This document shows positions 1 to 7,668 of a stretch of 64,000 nt of DNA, piece after piece. Each line of letters opens with the position of its first letter. The first letter of the stretch is position 1. This stretch comes from CAZPQK01 sp964588695 (GTDB taxonomy: Bacteria; Krumholzibacteriota; Krumholzibacteriia; WVZY01; JAKEHA01): contig CAZPQK010000007.1 in NCBI GenBank assembly GCA_964588695.1, forward strand, positions 107,296 through 171,295, in the 5' to 3' direction. The position numbers were made by a program, and so were the translations under genes. The notes beneath the pieces are model-generated. The model saw only the letters and a list, made by a program, of their open reading frames with translations, searched no databases and was not told where the DNA came from.

Positions 1-187
1 GGGTCAAATCGGGTGGGAGGCCGCGAACGAAAGCTGAACCGAGGAGGGCGCCGATCCCTAATGGATTATTTAACTTAATGTTACGTCCAAACTGGCCACT
101 TCAAGCCAATGTTCGATTCAGCCGGGCGGAACGGGCCGGCGTTGGCCGCTGGGTTGCCAATTGTCCCGCTGGATCCCGCGACTGGGC
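1..187. other. Window edge, no supported gene
   Basis: All three forward frames can be read from base 1, and two of them stop within the first 80 bases, so the tail of a rightward gene could lie here. No recognisable protein motif supports this. The 3' end of the leftward GH17 gene abuts the region. I see no hairpin, repeat or RNA gene in it. Confidence 0.3.
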
Positions 188-1261
188 TCAGAACTCCTTC
201 TTGGGAGACGACTTGACCAGGGCCGCTTTGGGCGAACGATCCGCGCGTATGACGCCCCAGTGTTTTTCGACCTCCGCAGGATCTTCGCCGCCTTTCCAGT
301 TCTCGTCAAACACCTCAAAGTAGAACGCAGTCGTTTGCGTAGTATTGATCCACTGGTTAAACGCTTCAAAGAATTCTGCCTGTTCGGCTTCGCCCAGTCG
401 ACCCTTGATGAGTTGAGCTTGTTCGCCGTGATCGCTTCGTTGGGTTGGCCAACCGGTTTCTCCCAGAATCACAAGACGATCCGGGTGAAGTGCAACGATA
501 GACGCCAGCGTTGCCTGGGTCATACGTAGCGCGTCTTCCAGTTGCACGCCGTTCCACGCGGGGTGATAGTGGGTCACTACGAAGTCAAGCTCACGCGCCA
601 GGCTTTGGGCTTCTGGCTTGTTCCAAAAATTAAAGTCGTCACACACCGTTGTTGGCCGTGTGCACCGGGCGCGAATCTCCCGCACGTATTCGATCAATGT
701 CGCCAACGGACTGCGATGTCCCGTCCAGAACACTTGGGTTTCGTTGCCCACCGCAACTGCGGCAATTAGTTCTGGAAACGTCTCGCACAGGCGAACTGCG
801 GTTTCGATTTGATCACGGTTCTGAACGCGATTGACGGGAATTACTTCTACGACGTTCCCCTCTTTGTCTAGGCGCTGTTCCGGCGCGATCCACACCCCGA
901 GCATCACACGCATTTCCAAGCCTTCTTCCCGTATGACCTGCAGCGTATGCTCGGCGACGTCGTCGGAGCTGTACATGCGAATCAATTGCCAGTACTTGGA
1001 CGTTTGCAACACGTCGGCGCGAATCTCTTCTTTGTCGGGATGCTTGACACCGGGTCGTTGCCCGTCTCGGAACGGACTAAATGACACACCGTTTCCGATC
1101 CAACGATCCCCGACAAAGGGCCGAAACTGCCGGACAACGAAGGGTTCTTCTCTTTGAAAGGAACCGTCGACTATCTTTACCGTCGATCTATCACCCGCAG
1201 CGCCAGAACACGACGCAGTCGAAACTGCGAAAACAATCACGACGGACAACCATCGCATCAT
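188..1261 (-). CDS. GH17-like exported beta-1,3-glucanase
   Basis: Predicted glycoside hydrolase of clan A fold, most like family GH17 exo/endo-beta-1,3-glucanases and related transglycosylases, 357 aa. The two catalytic glutamates are in place: acid/base Glu about 174 in AVGNET and nucleophile Glu about 268 in LGETGWPT, the latter a GH17 hallmark. The C-terminal FFEVFDENWK stretch followed by EKHWGV is also typical of bacterial GH17 proteins. The N-terminus is a hydrophobic signal ending at a Cys near residue 18 (STASC), a weak lipobox, so it is probably exported and perhaps lipid-anchored. The gene is last in a leftward run of glucan genes but is separated from gene 1339-2766 by a terminator, so it probably has its own promoter. 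A second in-frame ATG at 1258 is an equally possible start. Function on laminarin-type glucan is inferred from family and neighbours. Confidence 0.85.
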   Translation of the reverse strand: MMRWLSVVIVFAVSTASCSGAAGDRSTVKIVDGSFQREEPFVVRQFRPFVGDRWIGNGVSFSPFRDGQRPGVKHPDKEEIRADVLQTSKYWQLIRMYSSDDVAEHTLQVIREEGLEMRVMLGVWIAPEQRLDKEGNVVEVIPVNRVQNRDQIETAVRLCETFPELIAAVAVGNETQVFWTGHRSPLATLIEYVREIRARCTRPTTVCDDFNFWNKPEAQSLARELDFVVTHYHPAWNGVQLEDALRMTQATLASIVALHPDRLVILGETGWPTQRSDHGEQAQLIKGRLGEAEQAEFFEAFNQWINTTQTTAFYFEVFDENWKGGEDPAEVEKHWGVIRADRSPKAALVKSSPKKEF

Positions 1262-1276
1262 GGGTCATAACCTTTC

Positions 1277-1315
1277 GAAAAAAACTGCGCCCCTAGTTTA
1301 ACCCAAGGGCGCAGT
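1277..1315 (-). terminator. Rho-independent terminator
   Basis: A 9-bp GC-rich stem pairs 1284-1292 with 1307-1315. On the minus strand it is followed by a run of seven T residues (complement of the A-run at 1278-1284). It ends transcription from the three-gene run 5082-1339 just before the GH17 start. Confidence 0.85.
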
Positions 1316-1338
1316 CAACAAGCACGTCTACCGGTACG

Positions 1339-2766
1339 CTACTTGAGCAATACCATGCTACGCGATTCTTGTCCCAACGAGGTACGCAACACGTAGTAGT
1401 AAACACCACTCGCGGCTTGCCTTCCGGATGCGGTGATCCCGTCCCACTTTACCGTATGCGGCCCGGCACCCAACCGTTTCGCTTGCAGCACTTTAGCAAC
1501 GGTTCGACCCTTCGCATCGTAAATGGTCAGGCTTACTTCGTCGGCACTAAGCAGATCGAAACGAATCGAAGTCGTTGGGTTAAATGGGTTCGGGTAGTTC
1601 TGTTTGAGCTGGGTATTCCCTACCGTTGCCGGGTTGACGCCCGAAGCGGTGGCCACTTTAAATGTAATGTCGTCAACCCAACCCGCACCACCTTGGGTCG
1701 TGTCGGGCTGAACAAACAAGACAACCGCGTCAACGCTATCGGTCCCGGCCGGCGCCGTCGAGCTTACTGACCGCAGGTCCCAATGACCTTCGGGACTGCT
1801 GGCGTCGGAAAGAATCGTCGAACTGCCGCCAATCTCGTTCCCGCCGGAATCCCGAAACACGATGCTTAGCTGCGTGTAGCTGGGATTTCCAGACTCTATA
1901 CGATCGTTGACGTTCTCGCAGGATACCAAACCATACGCGGAGAGTTCATAGTTCTCGCCCGGCGTTGCTGCGAGGCGCTGGAACAATCCGGAATCCGCGC
2001 CGCCTACAAACGTTCCAAACATTTTTGCCGCGCCGCCGGCGGTATTCTGAAATCCAACATCTCCGCCATAGAGCGTGTTCCCGAACACACCCCAACCGTC
2101 AAGAAAACCCGGGTTGGCGTCGAAGGACGGGTTGACAAGCTGGTTGGCCATGGCCATGGGGCTAGCTTCACAAAGTGCTGTGTCGTCGATGTAAACCGAG
2201 CCCGCATCGCAGCCAGGCTGCAAGAACAGCACGAGAACTTCCAGCCGAAGCGCGCCAGCCGGGCAGATACCCTTCACCGAAAACGGTACCCAAGCGTCCA
2301 GCGCGAAATCCCAGTCGCCGATGACGATCTCGTTTCGCTGAATAACGGCGCCGCCGGATAACGCGTCGAAGAACGCCAACTGGGCAATAGCCCGGTTACC
2401 ATCACAAGTCGACGTACCCGGGATGGGGTCGCCGCTCCAAACGTACGAATAGCCGGAGAATTCGTACTCCATACCCGCGGTCGGCGACGTATAGACCTGG
2501 CCGAACCCACCCACGTCAAAGTTGATTGCGGGGCAATTGGTGAACTCGCCAAAGATTTTTGCCGCTGCGCTTCCGGTTCGGATGATGTTGTCATCGGCTG
2601 GAGTTTCAATATTGGGCCCAGAGCCAAAAGTGAACCAATTCATGTACGATCCGCCACCCATCTCGAAACCCGGGTTGAGCAGCAGGTTCGTCGCTGCGGA
2701 CGCTGGGCCGCCAACCAGCGCGGCAACCAGGATTCCAAGCGATAAGACTTTGGTCAAACGATACAT
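1339..2766 (-). CDS. Secreted protein, two CBM-like domains, T9SS-type C-terminal tail
   Basis: 475-aa exported protein with a signal peptide ending near residue 24 (GGPASAA). Two tandem beta-sandwich modules, about 28-205 and 207-370, each begin with a LLNPGFE / LVNPSFD motif and contain an AAKxFG strand. They resemble CBM4/9- or CBM6-like carbohydrate-binding modules. Residues about 385-475 form a FlgD-like Ig / T9SS type A sorting domain (NYPNPFNPTTSIRFDL ... SGVYYYVLR ... SMVLLK). No catalytic domain is visible, so it is probably a surface or extracellular glycan-binding protein. The ATG at 2766 has a GGAGG box 5 bases upstream. It lies 26 bp downstream of a single-module homologue (2793-3428) and belongs to the GH16-led operon. 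Glucan as ligand is inferred from context only. Confidence 0.7.
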   Translation of the reverse strand: MYRLTKVLSLGILVAALVGGPASAATNLLLNPGFEMGGGSYMNWFTFGSGPNIETPADDNIIRTGSAAAKIFGEFTNCPAINFDVGGFGQVYTSPTAGMEYEFSGYSYVWSGDPIPGTSTCDGNRAIAQLAFFDALSGGAVIQRNEIVIGDWDFALDAWVPFSVKGICPAGALRLEVLVLFLQPGCDAGSVYIDDTALCEASPMAMANQLVNPSFDANPGFLDGWGVFGNTLYGGDVGFQNTAGGAAKMFGTFVGGADSGLFQRLAATPGENYELSAYGLVSCENVNDRIESGNPSYTQLSIVFRDSGGNEIGGSSTILSDASSPEGHWDLRSVSSTAPAGTDSVDAVVLFVQPDTTQGGAGWVDDITFKVATASGVNPATVGNTQLKQNYPNPFNPTTSIRFDLLSADEVSLTIYDAKGRTVAKVLQAKRLGAGPHTVKWDGITASGRQAASGVYYYVLRTSLGQESRSMVLLK

Positions 2767-2792
2767 GCTTCCTCCATGTAGTCAGGCGGTGA

Positions 2793-3428
2793 TTAACGGT
2801 ATAGCGATTTAATCTTACCCCAAGTTGCTTCCGTGGTGGGAACGGGAGTCATGTCGATGAAACGTGTCTGGTCAATCAACGCGGCTCCACCGTCGGTGTT
2901 CGGCTGAACAAACAAAATAAACGCTTCCACTTGAACTGTCCCGGCGGGAGCAACGCCGACAATCAAACCGGAGTTGTGCCATGTGTCGGTTGAGAACGTC
3001 CCGTCAAGAATAACGCTTTCCACAGCTCCAATCTCAACGTCTCCCGCGTCCTTAAAAACAATCTTCTGCACAACGAAGTTGTCGTTAGGAGCCCCAGCCC
3101 CAATCAGGGCGTCGCCCGACCAGTGGCGCGCGCTGGATTCGATACCCCACATACTTCCGGGGCCGGCGGGAAACTCCTGAAACATCCCGCTGACGCCGGG
3201 AAATGTCCCAAACATTTTTGCGACTCCGGTACCACCACCAGGCACGACGGCGGGCGGATTGGACGATTCGGCAAACACATTACCAAACGTGATCCAGCCG
3301 GTTAATCCAGCGGGAGGTGGGTCTTCGAACCCGTCGTTGACCAGCAGGTTTTGCGCCGACGCGCTTCCGGCAACAACAACCGTAAGAACGCAAGCCAGCA
3401 ACACCAGCGCACTTTTGCAATGTTCCAT
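2793..3428 (-). CDS. Secreted single-module CBM-like protein with IKSLYR tail
   Basis: 211-aa exported protein made of a signal peptide (cleavage near SASAQ) and one module of the same LLVNDGFEDP ... VAKMFGTFPG type as its downstream neighbour. It lacks the FlgD-like sorting domain of both neighbours. Instead it ends in a short basic-aromatic tail, TWGKIKSLYR, also seen in variant form in the dioxygenase-like protein at 52950-53801. I chose the ATG at 3428 because a GGAGG box lies 8 bases before it; the longer frame to 3482 has no such signal. It sits 58 bp after the GH16 gene and 26 bp before the two-module gene. Probably a small extracellular or surface glycan-binding protein; the exact family is unknown to me. 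Confidence 0.65.
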   Translation of the reverse strand: MEHCKSALVLLACVLTVVVAGSASAQNLLVNDGFEDPPPAGLTGWITFGNVFAESSNPPAVVPGGGTGVAKMFGTFPGVSGMFQEFPAGPGSMWGIESSARHWSGDALIGAGAPNDNFVVQKIVFKDAGDVEIGAVESVILDGTFSTDTWHNSGLIVGVAPAGTVQVEAFILFVQPNTDGGAALIDQTRFIDMTPVPTTEATWGKIKSLYR

Positions 3429-3486
3429 AGAGACAACCTCCAAGGTTAGAGTACAAACGAAACTGACGATCCGCAATCGCACTTGC

Positions 3487-5082
3487 CTATTTCACCAACA
3501 CCATCTTACGGGACTCCACGACATCGCCCGTGACCAACTGATACAGGTACACTCCTGAAGCGACTCGCTCGCCATTGTCATTACGACCGTTCCATTGAAC
3601 TTCAAACTCGCCCGCGTCCCGAACTTCAGAAAGCAGCGTGGCGATCTGGCGTCCACGCACGTCATAGACGACGATGGATCCGAACCCGCGGGTGGGCAGC
3701 GAAAACCGAATTGTTGTTACCGGGTTGAACGGATTGGGATATGCAGCCGCTAGCAAACTCCCTTGTCCGGCCGACGGTGCAACCGCGACAACCGCCCCCT
3801 CCGGCTCGAACCGAAAGTCTTCGAAGACGACCTCCTGTGGAATTGTCGGCGGACTTCCGCCAATCAGCCACAGATTCAGGTGCACGCGGGGTTGCTCGGG
3901 GCGAGGAATATGGGCACCGTTGTACGTCCATGAGTGGATCATATTCGCTGGCAATTCATCCAGCGGCCCGCCACGCCAACTTCGAAACTCAACTTGGTCG
4001 GCGTTCCAACGAATCGCGTGGGTGGTTTGTTCGTCAACACCCCAGTCATAATCGAACCGGCTTATGTTACCCGGCCAGTCAAAGGGTTGCGCAACATACT
4101 GCGCCGGATCATTCGCGGGGTTCTGCCACCGGCTAAATTCTATGTCGATTTCGTTATATGGGTTCCACCAGCCGTAAGACGGGTCGTAGCAGGCACCGTA
4201 CTGCCATAAGAAAACTCCGAGTACGGCGTTGGGGTCGATGGCATCCAAATCTCCGCGAGTGGTAAAACGATAATCGCCGTATCCTAACGCGTCCGCCAAA
4301 ACAACTTCTGTGCTGTACCATACTGAACCGCTCTGCTTGACGGTCAGATGGAGATGACCGTTCGCATCCACCCAAACAGCGTCGCTAGCGTTGCTAAAGT
4401 TGTTCGGTCCCGGTCCAAAAAATCCGGGGCCCTTCACTCGCCACTGACGCCCGGCGAAGCTTACGCTTGTTCCTCCCGGAAAATCATCCCACTGCACTTC
4501 ATCCAGAGACGGCGTGGTGAGAACGTCAAACTCAGCATGGTCAAAGTAAACAGTAGGTACGGGATCGATTGGACTTTGCAGCGCACCCAATAGGATTCGC
4601 GCGGACGATGCACCTGTCGGCGCGGCCGCACTCACGACCTCAAACTGTTGCACGTCGTCTACAGGCGTGGACGCAGTAACGACGTTGTACGACTCATAGC
4701 TAAGCAGCACATCGGCAGCGTCACGCCACTCAATGTTGGCGATGGCGGCGTTACCACCAACCACTTGCTGTACCGTTTTGTGCCACGCATCAACACGGAG
4801 TCGAACGTGTTGGCCGGGACTAATCGTGAGGGGCTGCCAGACTCCTGCGACGTCCCACGAACCAGAGTTGGGCCCCGTGATTCTGGCCGCAACCGACCCG
4901 TGAGTTGCATCGTTAACGGTACCCACGTCGCCAAATTGATTCCAGCCGCCAAATAGTGCCCCGCCTGTGCCACCAACTTCAAAGCTAGGGTTGGCCAGCA
5001 TGCATTGCGCTCGTGATTGGACGCAGTATAAAATAAGGCCCGCGCAAACGACGATTCCTAGTCGTAGTGACGCGGGCAGCAT
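3487..5082 (-). CDS. Secreted GH16-like enzyme: CBM-like + GH16 + sorting domain
   Basis: 531-aa exported protein in three parts. An N-terminal carbohydrate-binding-like module lies at about 28-187 (MLANPSFEVGG). A jelly-roll GH16-like domain at about 195-425 carries the active-site strand NEIDIEF, with nucleophile Glu 311, Asp 313 and acid/base Glu 315. A C-terminal FlgD-like T9SS type A sorting domain at about 440-531 (AYPNPFNPVTTIRFSLP ... MVLVK) completes it. GH16 enzymes cut beta-1,3/1,4-glucans, agar, carrageenan or xyloglucan. The surrounding GH17, GH1 and phosphorylase genes favour a beta-1,3-glucan. The catalytic domain is more divergent than the GH16 at 15449-16279, so its specificity is less certain. 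It heads a leftward operon with the two carbohydrate-binding-like proteins and is divergent from the ABC ATPase at 5272. Confidence 0.8.
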   Translation of the reverse strand: MLPASLRLGIVVCAGLILYCVQSRAQCMLANPSFEVGGTGGALFGGWNQFGDVGTVNDATHGSVAARITGPNSGSWDVAGVWQPLTISPGQHVRLRVDAWHKTVQQVVGGNAAIANIEWRDAADVLLSYESYNVVTASTPVDDVQQFEVVSAAAPTGASSARILLGALQSPIDPVPTVYFDHAEFDVLTTPSLDEVQWDDFPGGTSVSFAGRQWRVKGPGFFGPGPNNFSNASDAVWVDANGHLHLTVKQSGSVWYSTEVVLADALGYGDYRFTTRGDLDAIDPNAVLGVFLWQYGACYDPSYGWWNPYNEIDIEFSRWQNPANDPAQYVAQPFDWPGNISRFDYDWGVDEQTTHAIRWNADQVEFRSWRGGPLDELPANMIHSWTYNGAHIPRPEQPRVHLNLWLIGGSPPTIPQEVVFEDFRFEPEGAVVAVAPSAGQGSLLAAAYPNPFNPVTTIRFSLPTRGFGSIVVYDVRGRQIATLLSEVRDAGEFEVQWNGRNDNGERVASGVYLYQLVTGDVVESRKMVLVK

Positions 5083-5147
5083 AGTCGAGGTTCCTTGTTT
5101 GCGTTGAGGCGCCGAAGGCGCGAAACATTGGTGGGTAGATTTACTAG

Positions 5148-5167
5148 GGCTTGGCCGCCGCCAAGCC
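5148..5167. promoter_or_regulatory. Palindrome between divergent glucan operons
   Basis: An 8-bp perfect inverted repeat (ggcttggc, 4-base spacer, gccaagcc) lies between the divergent GH16 and ABC-ATPase operons. It has no following T-run in either direction. It could be an operator shared by the two operons or a simple hairpin. No cognate regulator is encoded in the window. Confidence 0.3.
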
Positions 5168-5271
5168 TACTACTTGGATGAATTTTAGCATACCGTCGGC
5201 CCAAACCCCACCCGGTTGACATTAATAGTAGGTTCTGACACCATTCGTCGCACCCTCATCACCCTATCGAT

Positions 5272-6285
5272 TTGAGCCTTGTGGAACCCTCTCCAGCTTC
5301 GACCGTTAGCCCCCTACTGAGCCTTCGCGGTGTCTCTAAAACGTTTGTTACCAAGAGTTTATTTGGAAAAGCGGTAGCCACTGTTGCCGCTCGCGACGTT
5401 TCCTTCGTGGTGAATCGTGGCGAAGCCGTGGCGCTGGTCGGCGAATCGGGCAGTGGCAAGAGCACCATCGCGAAGTTGGTCCTAAGGCTGCTCCAGGCGG
5501 ATGGCGGCGAAATCGCCCTGGACGGCCAGAACGTGCTTAAATCGGAGCCCCGCCGCGCCTCACTGGGGTACCGAGCCCGGGTACAGATGGTTTTTCAGGA
5601 TCCCTTCGGGTCGCTTAACCCCGTTCATAATGTGTTCCATCATCTCCGGCGCCCCCTGCTCCGCCACCGTCGATGTCGTCTTGCCGAAGTCAGGACCCGG
5701 GCGTTGGGGCTTTTGGAGACGGCAGGGCTGAAGCCCGCGATTGATTTCATCGATCGCCACCCTGATGAACTTTCCGGCGGTCAGCGTCAACGCGTCGCGA
5801 TTGCCCGTGCGCTCGCCGTGGAACCCGAGATCCTGATCGCGGACGAACCGACATCCATGCTCGATGTTTCCGTTCGCACCGGAGTTTTGAACCTGCTCGA
5901 CACGCTTAAGCGCGATCGAAAGTTAGGCATTTTGATGATCACACATGACCTTGCGTCGGCTCGTTATCTCTGCGAACGCATCCTTGTACTCTATCGCGGA
6001 CGAATTGTCGAAGAGGGCCCCAGCAACGATGTAGTTGGAAATCCACAGCATCCGTACACGCGGCAATTGCTAGCCGCGATTGCCGACGCCGCGATGGACG
6101 AAACCGAATCGCCGATCGAAATCACCACAGCCGAAAGCGATCGTGTTTCTGTTGGCTGTCCATTCGCGCCACGGTGCGAACACGCGGTCGACGAGTGCTG
6201 GCACCGTGACCCTGCGCCGAGAGATGCGAGCGGCCACCAGGTTCGTTGCCACCTGTACGCCCCTAACGGCGAGCGCCCGCAGTAG
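5272..6285 (+). CDS. Oligosaccharide/oligopeptide ABC importer ATPase (OppF/DppF type)
   Basis: 337-aa cytoplasmic ATPase. Visible are Walker A GESGSGKST (about 58-66), the Q-loop MVFQDPFGSLNP, signature LSGGQRQRV (about 167), Walker B ILIADEP (about 186), and the C-terminal oligo_HPY extension with its Cys pattern (GCPFAPRCEHAVDECWH), diagnostic of the Opp/Dpp family. It is one half of the ATPase pair; the OppD-type partner is 10915-11874, in the convergent operon with the permeases and binding protein. It is translationally coupled to the GH1 gene, whose ATG directly follows its stop. Opp-type importers that carry beta-glucan oligosaccharides are known (for example in Thermotoga), so the substrate here is inferred to be a beta-1,3-oligoglucan. 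The start is TTG at 5272; GTG at 5281 is an alternative. Confidence 0.85.
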   Translation: MSLVEPSPASTVSPLLSLRGVSKTFVTKSLFGKAVATVAARDVSFVVNRGEAVALVGESGSGKSTIAKLVLRLLQADGGEIALDGQNVLKSEPRRASLGYRARVQMVFQDPFGSLNPVHNVFHHLRRPLLRHRRCRLAEVRTRALGLLETAGLKPAIDFIDRHPDELSGGQRQRVAIARALAVEPEILIADEPTSMLDVSVRTGVLNLLDTLKRDRKLGILMITHDLASARYLCERILVLYRGRIVEEGPSNDVVGNPQHPYTRQLLAAIADAAMDETESPIEITTAESDRVSVGCPFAPRCEHAVDECWHRDPAPRDASGHQVRCHLYAPNGERPQ

Positions 6286-7641
6286 ATGTTCCGATCCGAC
6301 TTTCCATCCGACTTTTTGTGGGGCGTGGCGACTTCCTCGCAGCAAATTGAGGGAGCAGTTGCTACCGACGGGCGAAGCGCATCCATATGGGACCGGCTGG
6401 CTTCCCTACCAGGAAAGATCGAAGACGGCACTACACCTAAGACCGCCTGCGATCACTACCATCGCTGGCGCGAAGATTTAGACCTCATCGACACGTTGGG
6501 ATTCAACGCCTACCGGTTTTCAATTGCGTGGCCGCGTGTACTGCCCGCGGGTATCGGGCCAATCAATCGGGCCGGTGTCGACTTTTACGAGCGTATCGTC
6601 GACACGTTGCTGGATCGCGGCATCACCCCTTTTGTTACGCTTTACCACTGGGACTTGCCACAGGTACTGCAGGACCGCGGCGGTTGGACCGAGCGATCCA
6701 CCGCCGATGCTTTTGTAGAGTACACCGCCGCGGTGACCCAACGTCTCGGGGATCGCGTCAAACATTGGGTTACGCACAACGAGCCATGGTGTATCGCCCA
6801 CCTCGGGCACGAGTCCGGACATCACGCGCCGGGTATTACCGACCCACCAGCAGGATTGCGTGCCGCTCACCATGTCCTACTCTCGCACGGCTGGGCGGTT
6901 CCAGTGATTCGTGACAACAGTCCCGGCGCTCAAGTTGGCATCGTGCTAAACCTCACGCCCGCGGAGCCCGTGTCGGACCGACGCGAAGACGAAGACGCAG
7001 CGCGATGGTTCGACGGGTTCTTCAACCGCTGGTATTTGGACCCTATTTTTCGGGGCTACTACCCCGACGACGCCATCAACGACCGGATAGAACGCAACCA
7101 TCTCGACAGCGCGACATTGCCATTCGTCGCTACGGACGACATGAAAGCTATATCCACTCCGCTGGATTTTCTGGGCGTGAATTACTACAGTCGAGTGGTA
7201 ATGCGCCAGAGTGCGTCGGGCAAACCCGAAGTGGTCCCTGTGGTTCCGCCCGAGCAACTTACGGACATGGGATGGGAAGTGTACCCGCAAGGAATTCGCG
7301 AGCTGCTGGTACGGATCCATCGCGAGTATGCGCCCCGGCAGATTTTCGTGACCGAAAACGGCTGTGCGTATAGCGATTCACCCAGCAGCAGCGGCGAGAT
7401 CGAGGATGACCGTCGGATAAGCTACCATAGAACGCACCTTGCCGAAATCGCCAACGCGATTGAGCAAGGAGCGCCGGTTACCGGGTATTTTGCCTGGTCG
7501 TTACTAGATAACTTTGAATGGGCACACGGTTTCACTAAACGATTCGGCCTGGTCTGGGTAGACTACGAATCGCTGGAACGCATACCTAAGAACAGTGCGT
7601 ATTGGTTTCGAGATTTCTTGGCGGCAAAAGAATCGGTTTAG
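6286..7641 (+). CDS. GH1 beta-glucosidase
   Basis: 451-aa cytoplasmic family 1 glycoside hydrolase, full length for the family. It has the N-terminal FLWGVATSSQQIEG signature, acid/base Glu 166 in THNEPW, NYYS around residue 300, nucleophile Glu 357 in VTENG, and the aglycone-side WSLLDNFEWAHG block. It has no signal peptide. It hydrolyses beta-glucosides with retention, so here it probably releases glucose from imported laminaribiose or laminari-oligosaccharides. The ATG immediately follows the TAG stop of the upstream ABC ATPase, so the two are almost certainly cotranscribed. The barrel-fused glycosidase gene follows after 27 bases. Confidence 0.95.
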   Translation: MFRSDFPSDFLWGVATSSQQIEGAVATDGRSASIWDRLASLPGKIEDGTTPKTACDHYHRWREDLDLIDTLGFNAYRFSIAWPRVLPAGIGPINRAGVDFYERIVDTLLDRGITPFVTLYHWDLPQVLQDRGGWTERSTADAFVEYTAAVTQRLGDRVKHWVTHNEPWCIAHLGHESGHHAPGITDPPAGLRAAHHVLLSHGWAVPVIRDNSPGAQVGIVLNLTPAEPVSDRREDEDAARWFDGFFNRWYLDPIFRGYYPDDAINDRIERNHLDSATLPFVATDDMKAISTPLDFLGVNYYSRVVMRQSASGKPEVVPVVPPEQLTDMGWEVYPQGIRELLVRIHREYAPRQIFVTENGCAYSDSPSSSGEIEDDRRISYHRTHLAEIANAIEQGAPVTGYFAWSLLDNFEWAHGFTKRFGLVWVDYESLERIPKNSAYWFRDFLAAKESV

Positions 7642-7668
7642 TCTGTACCGTTTACCAAGGGAGCAGTC

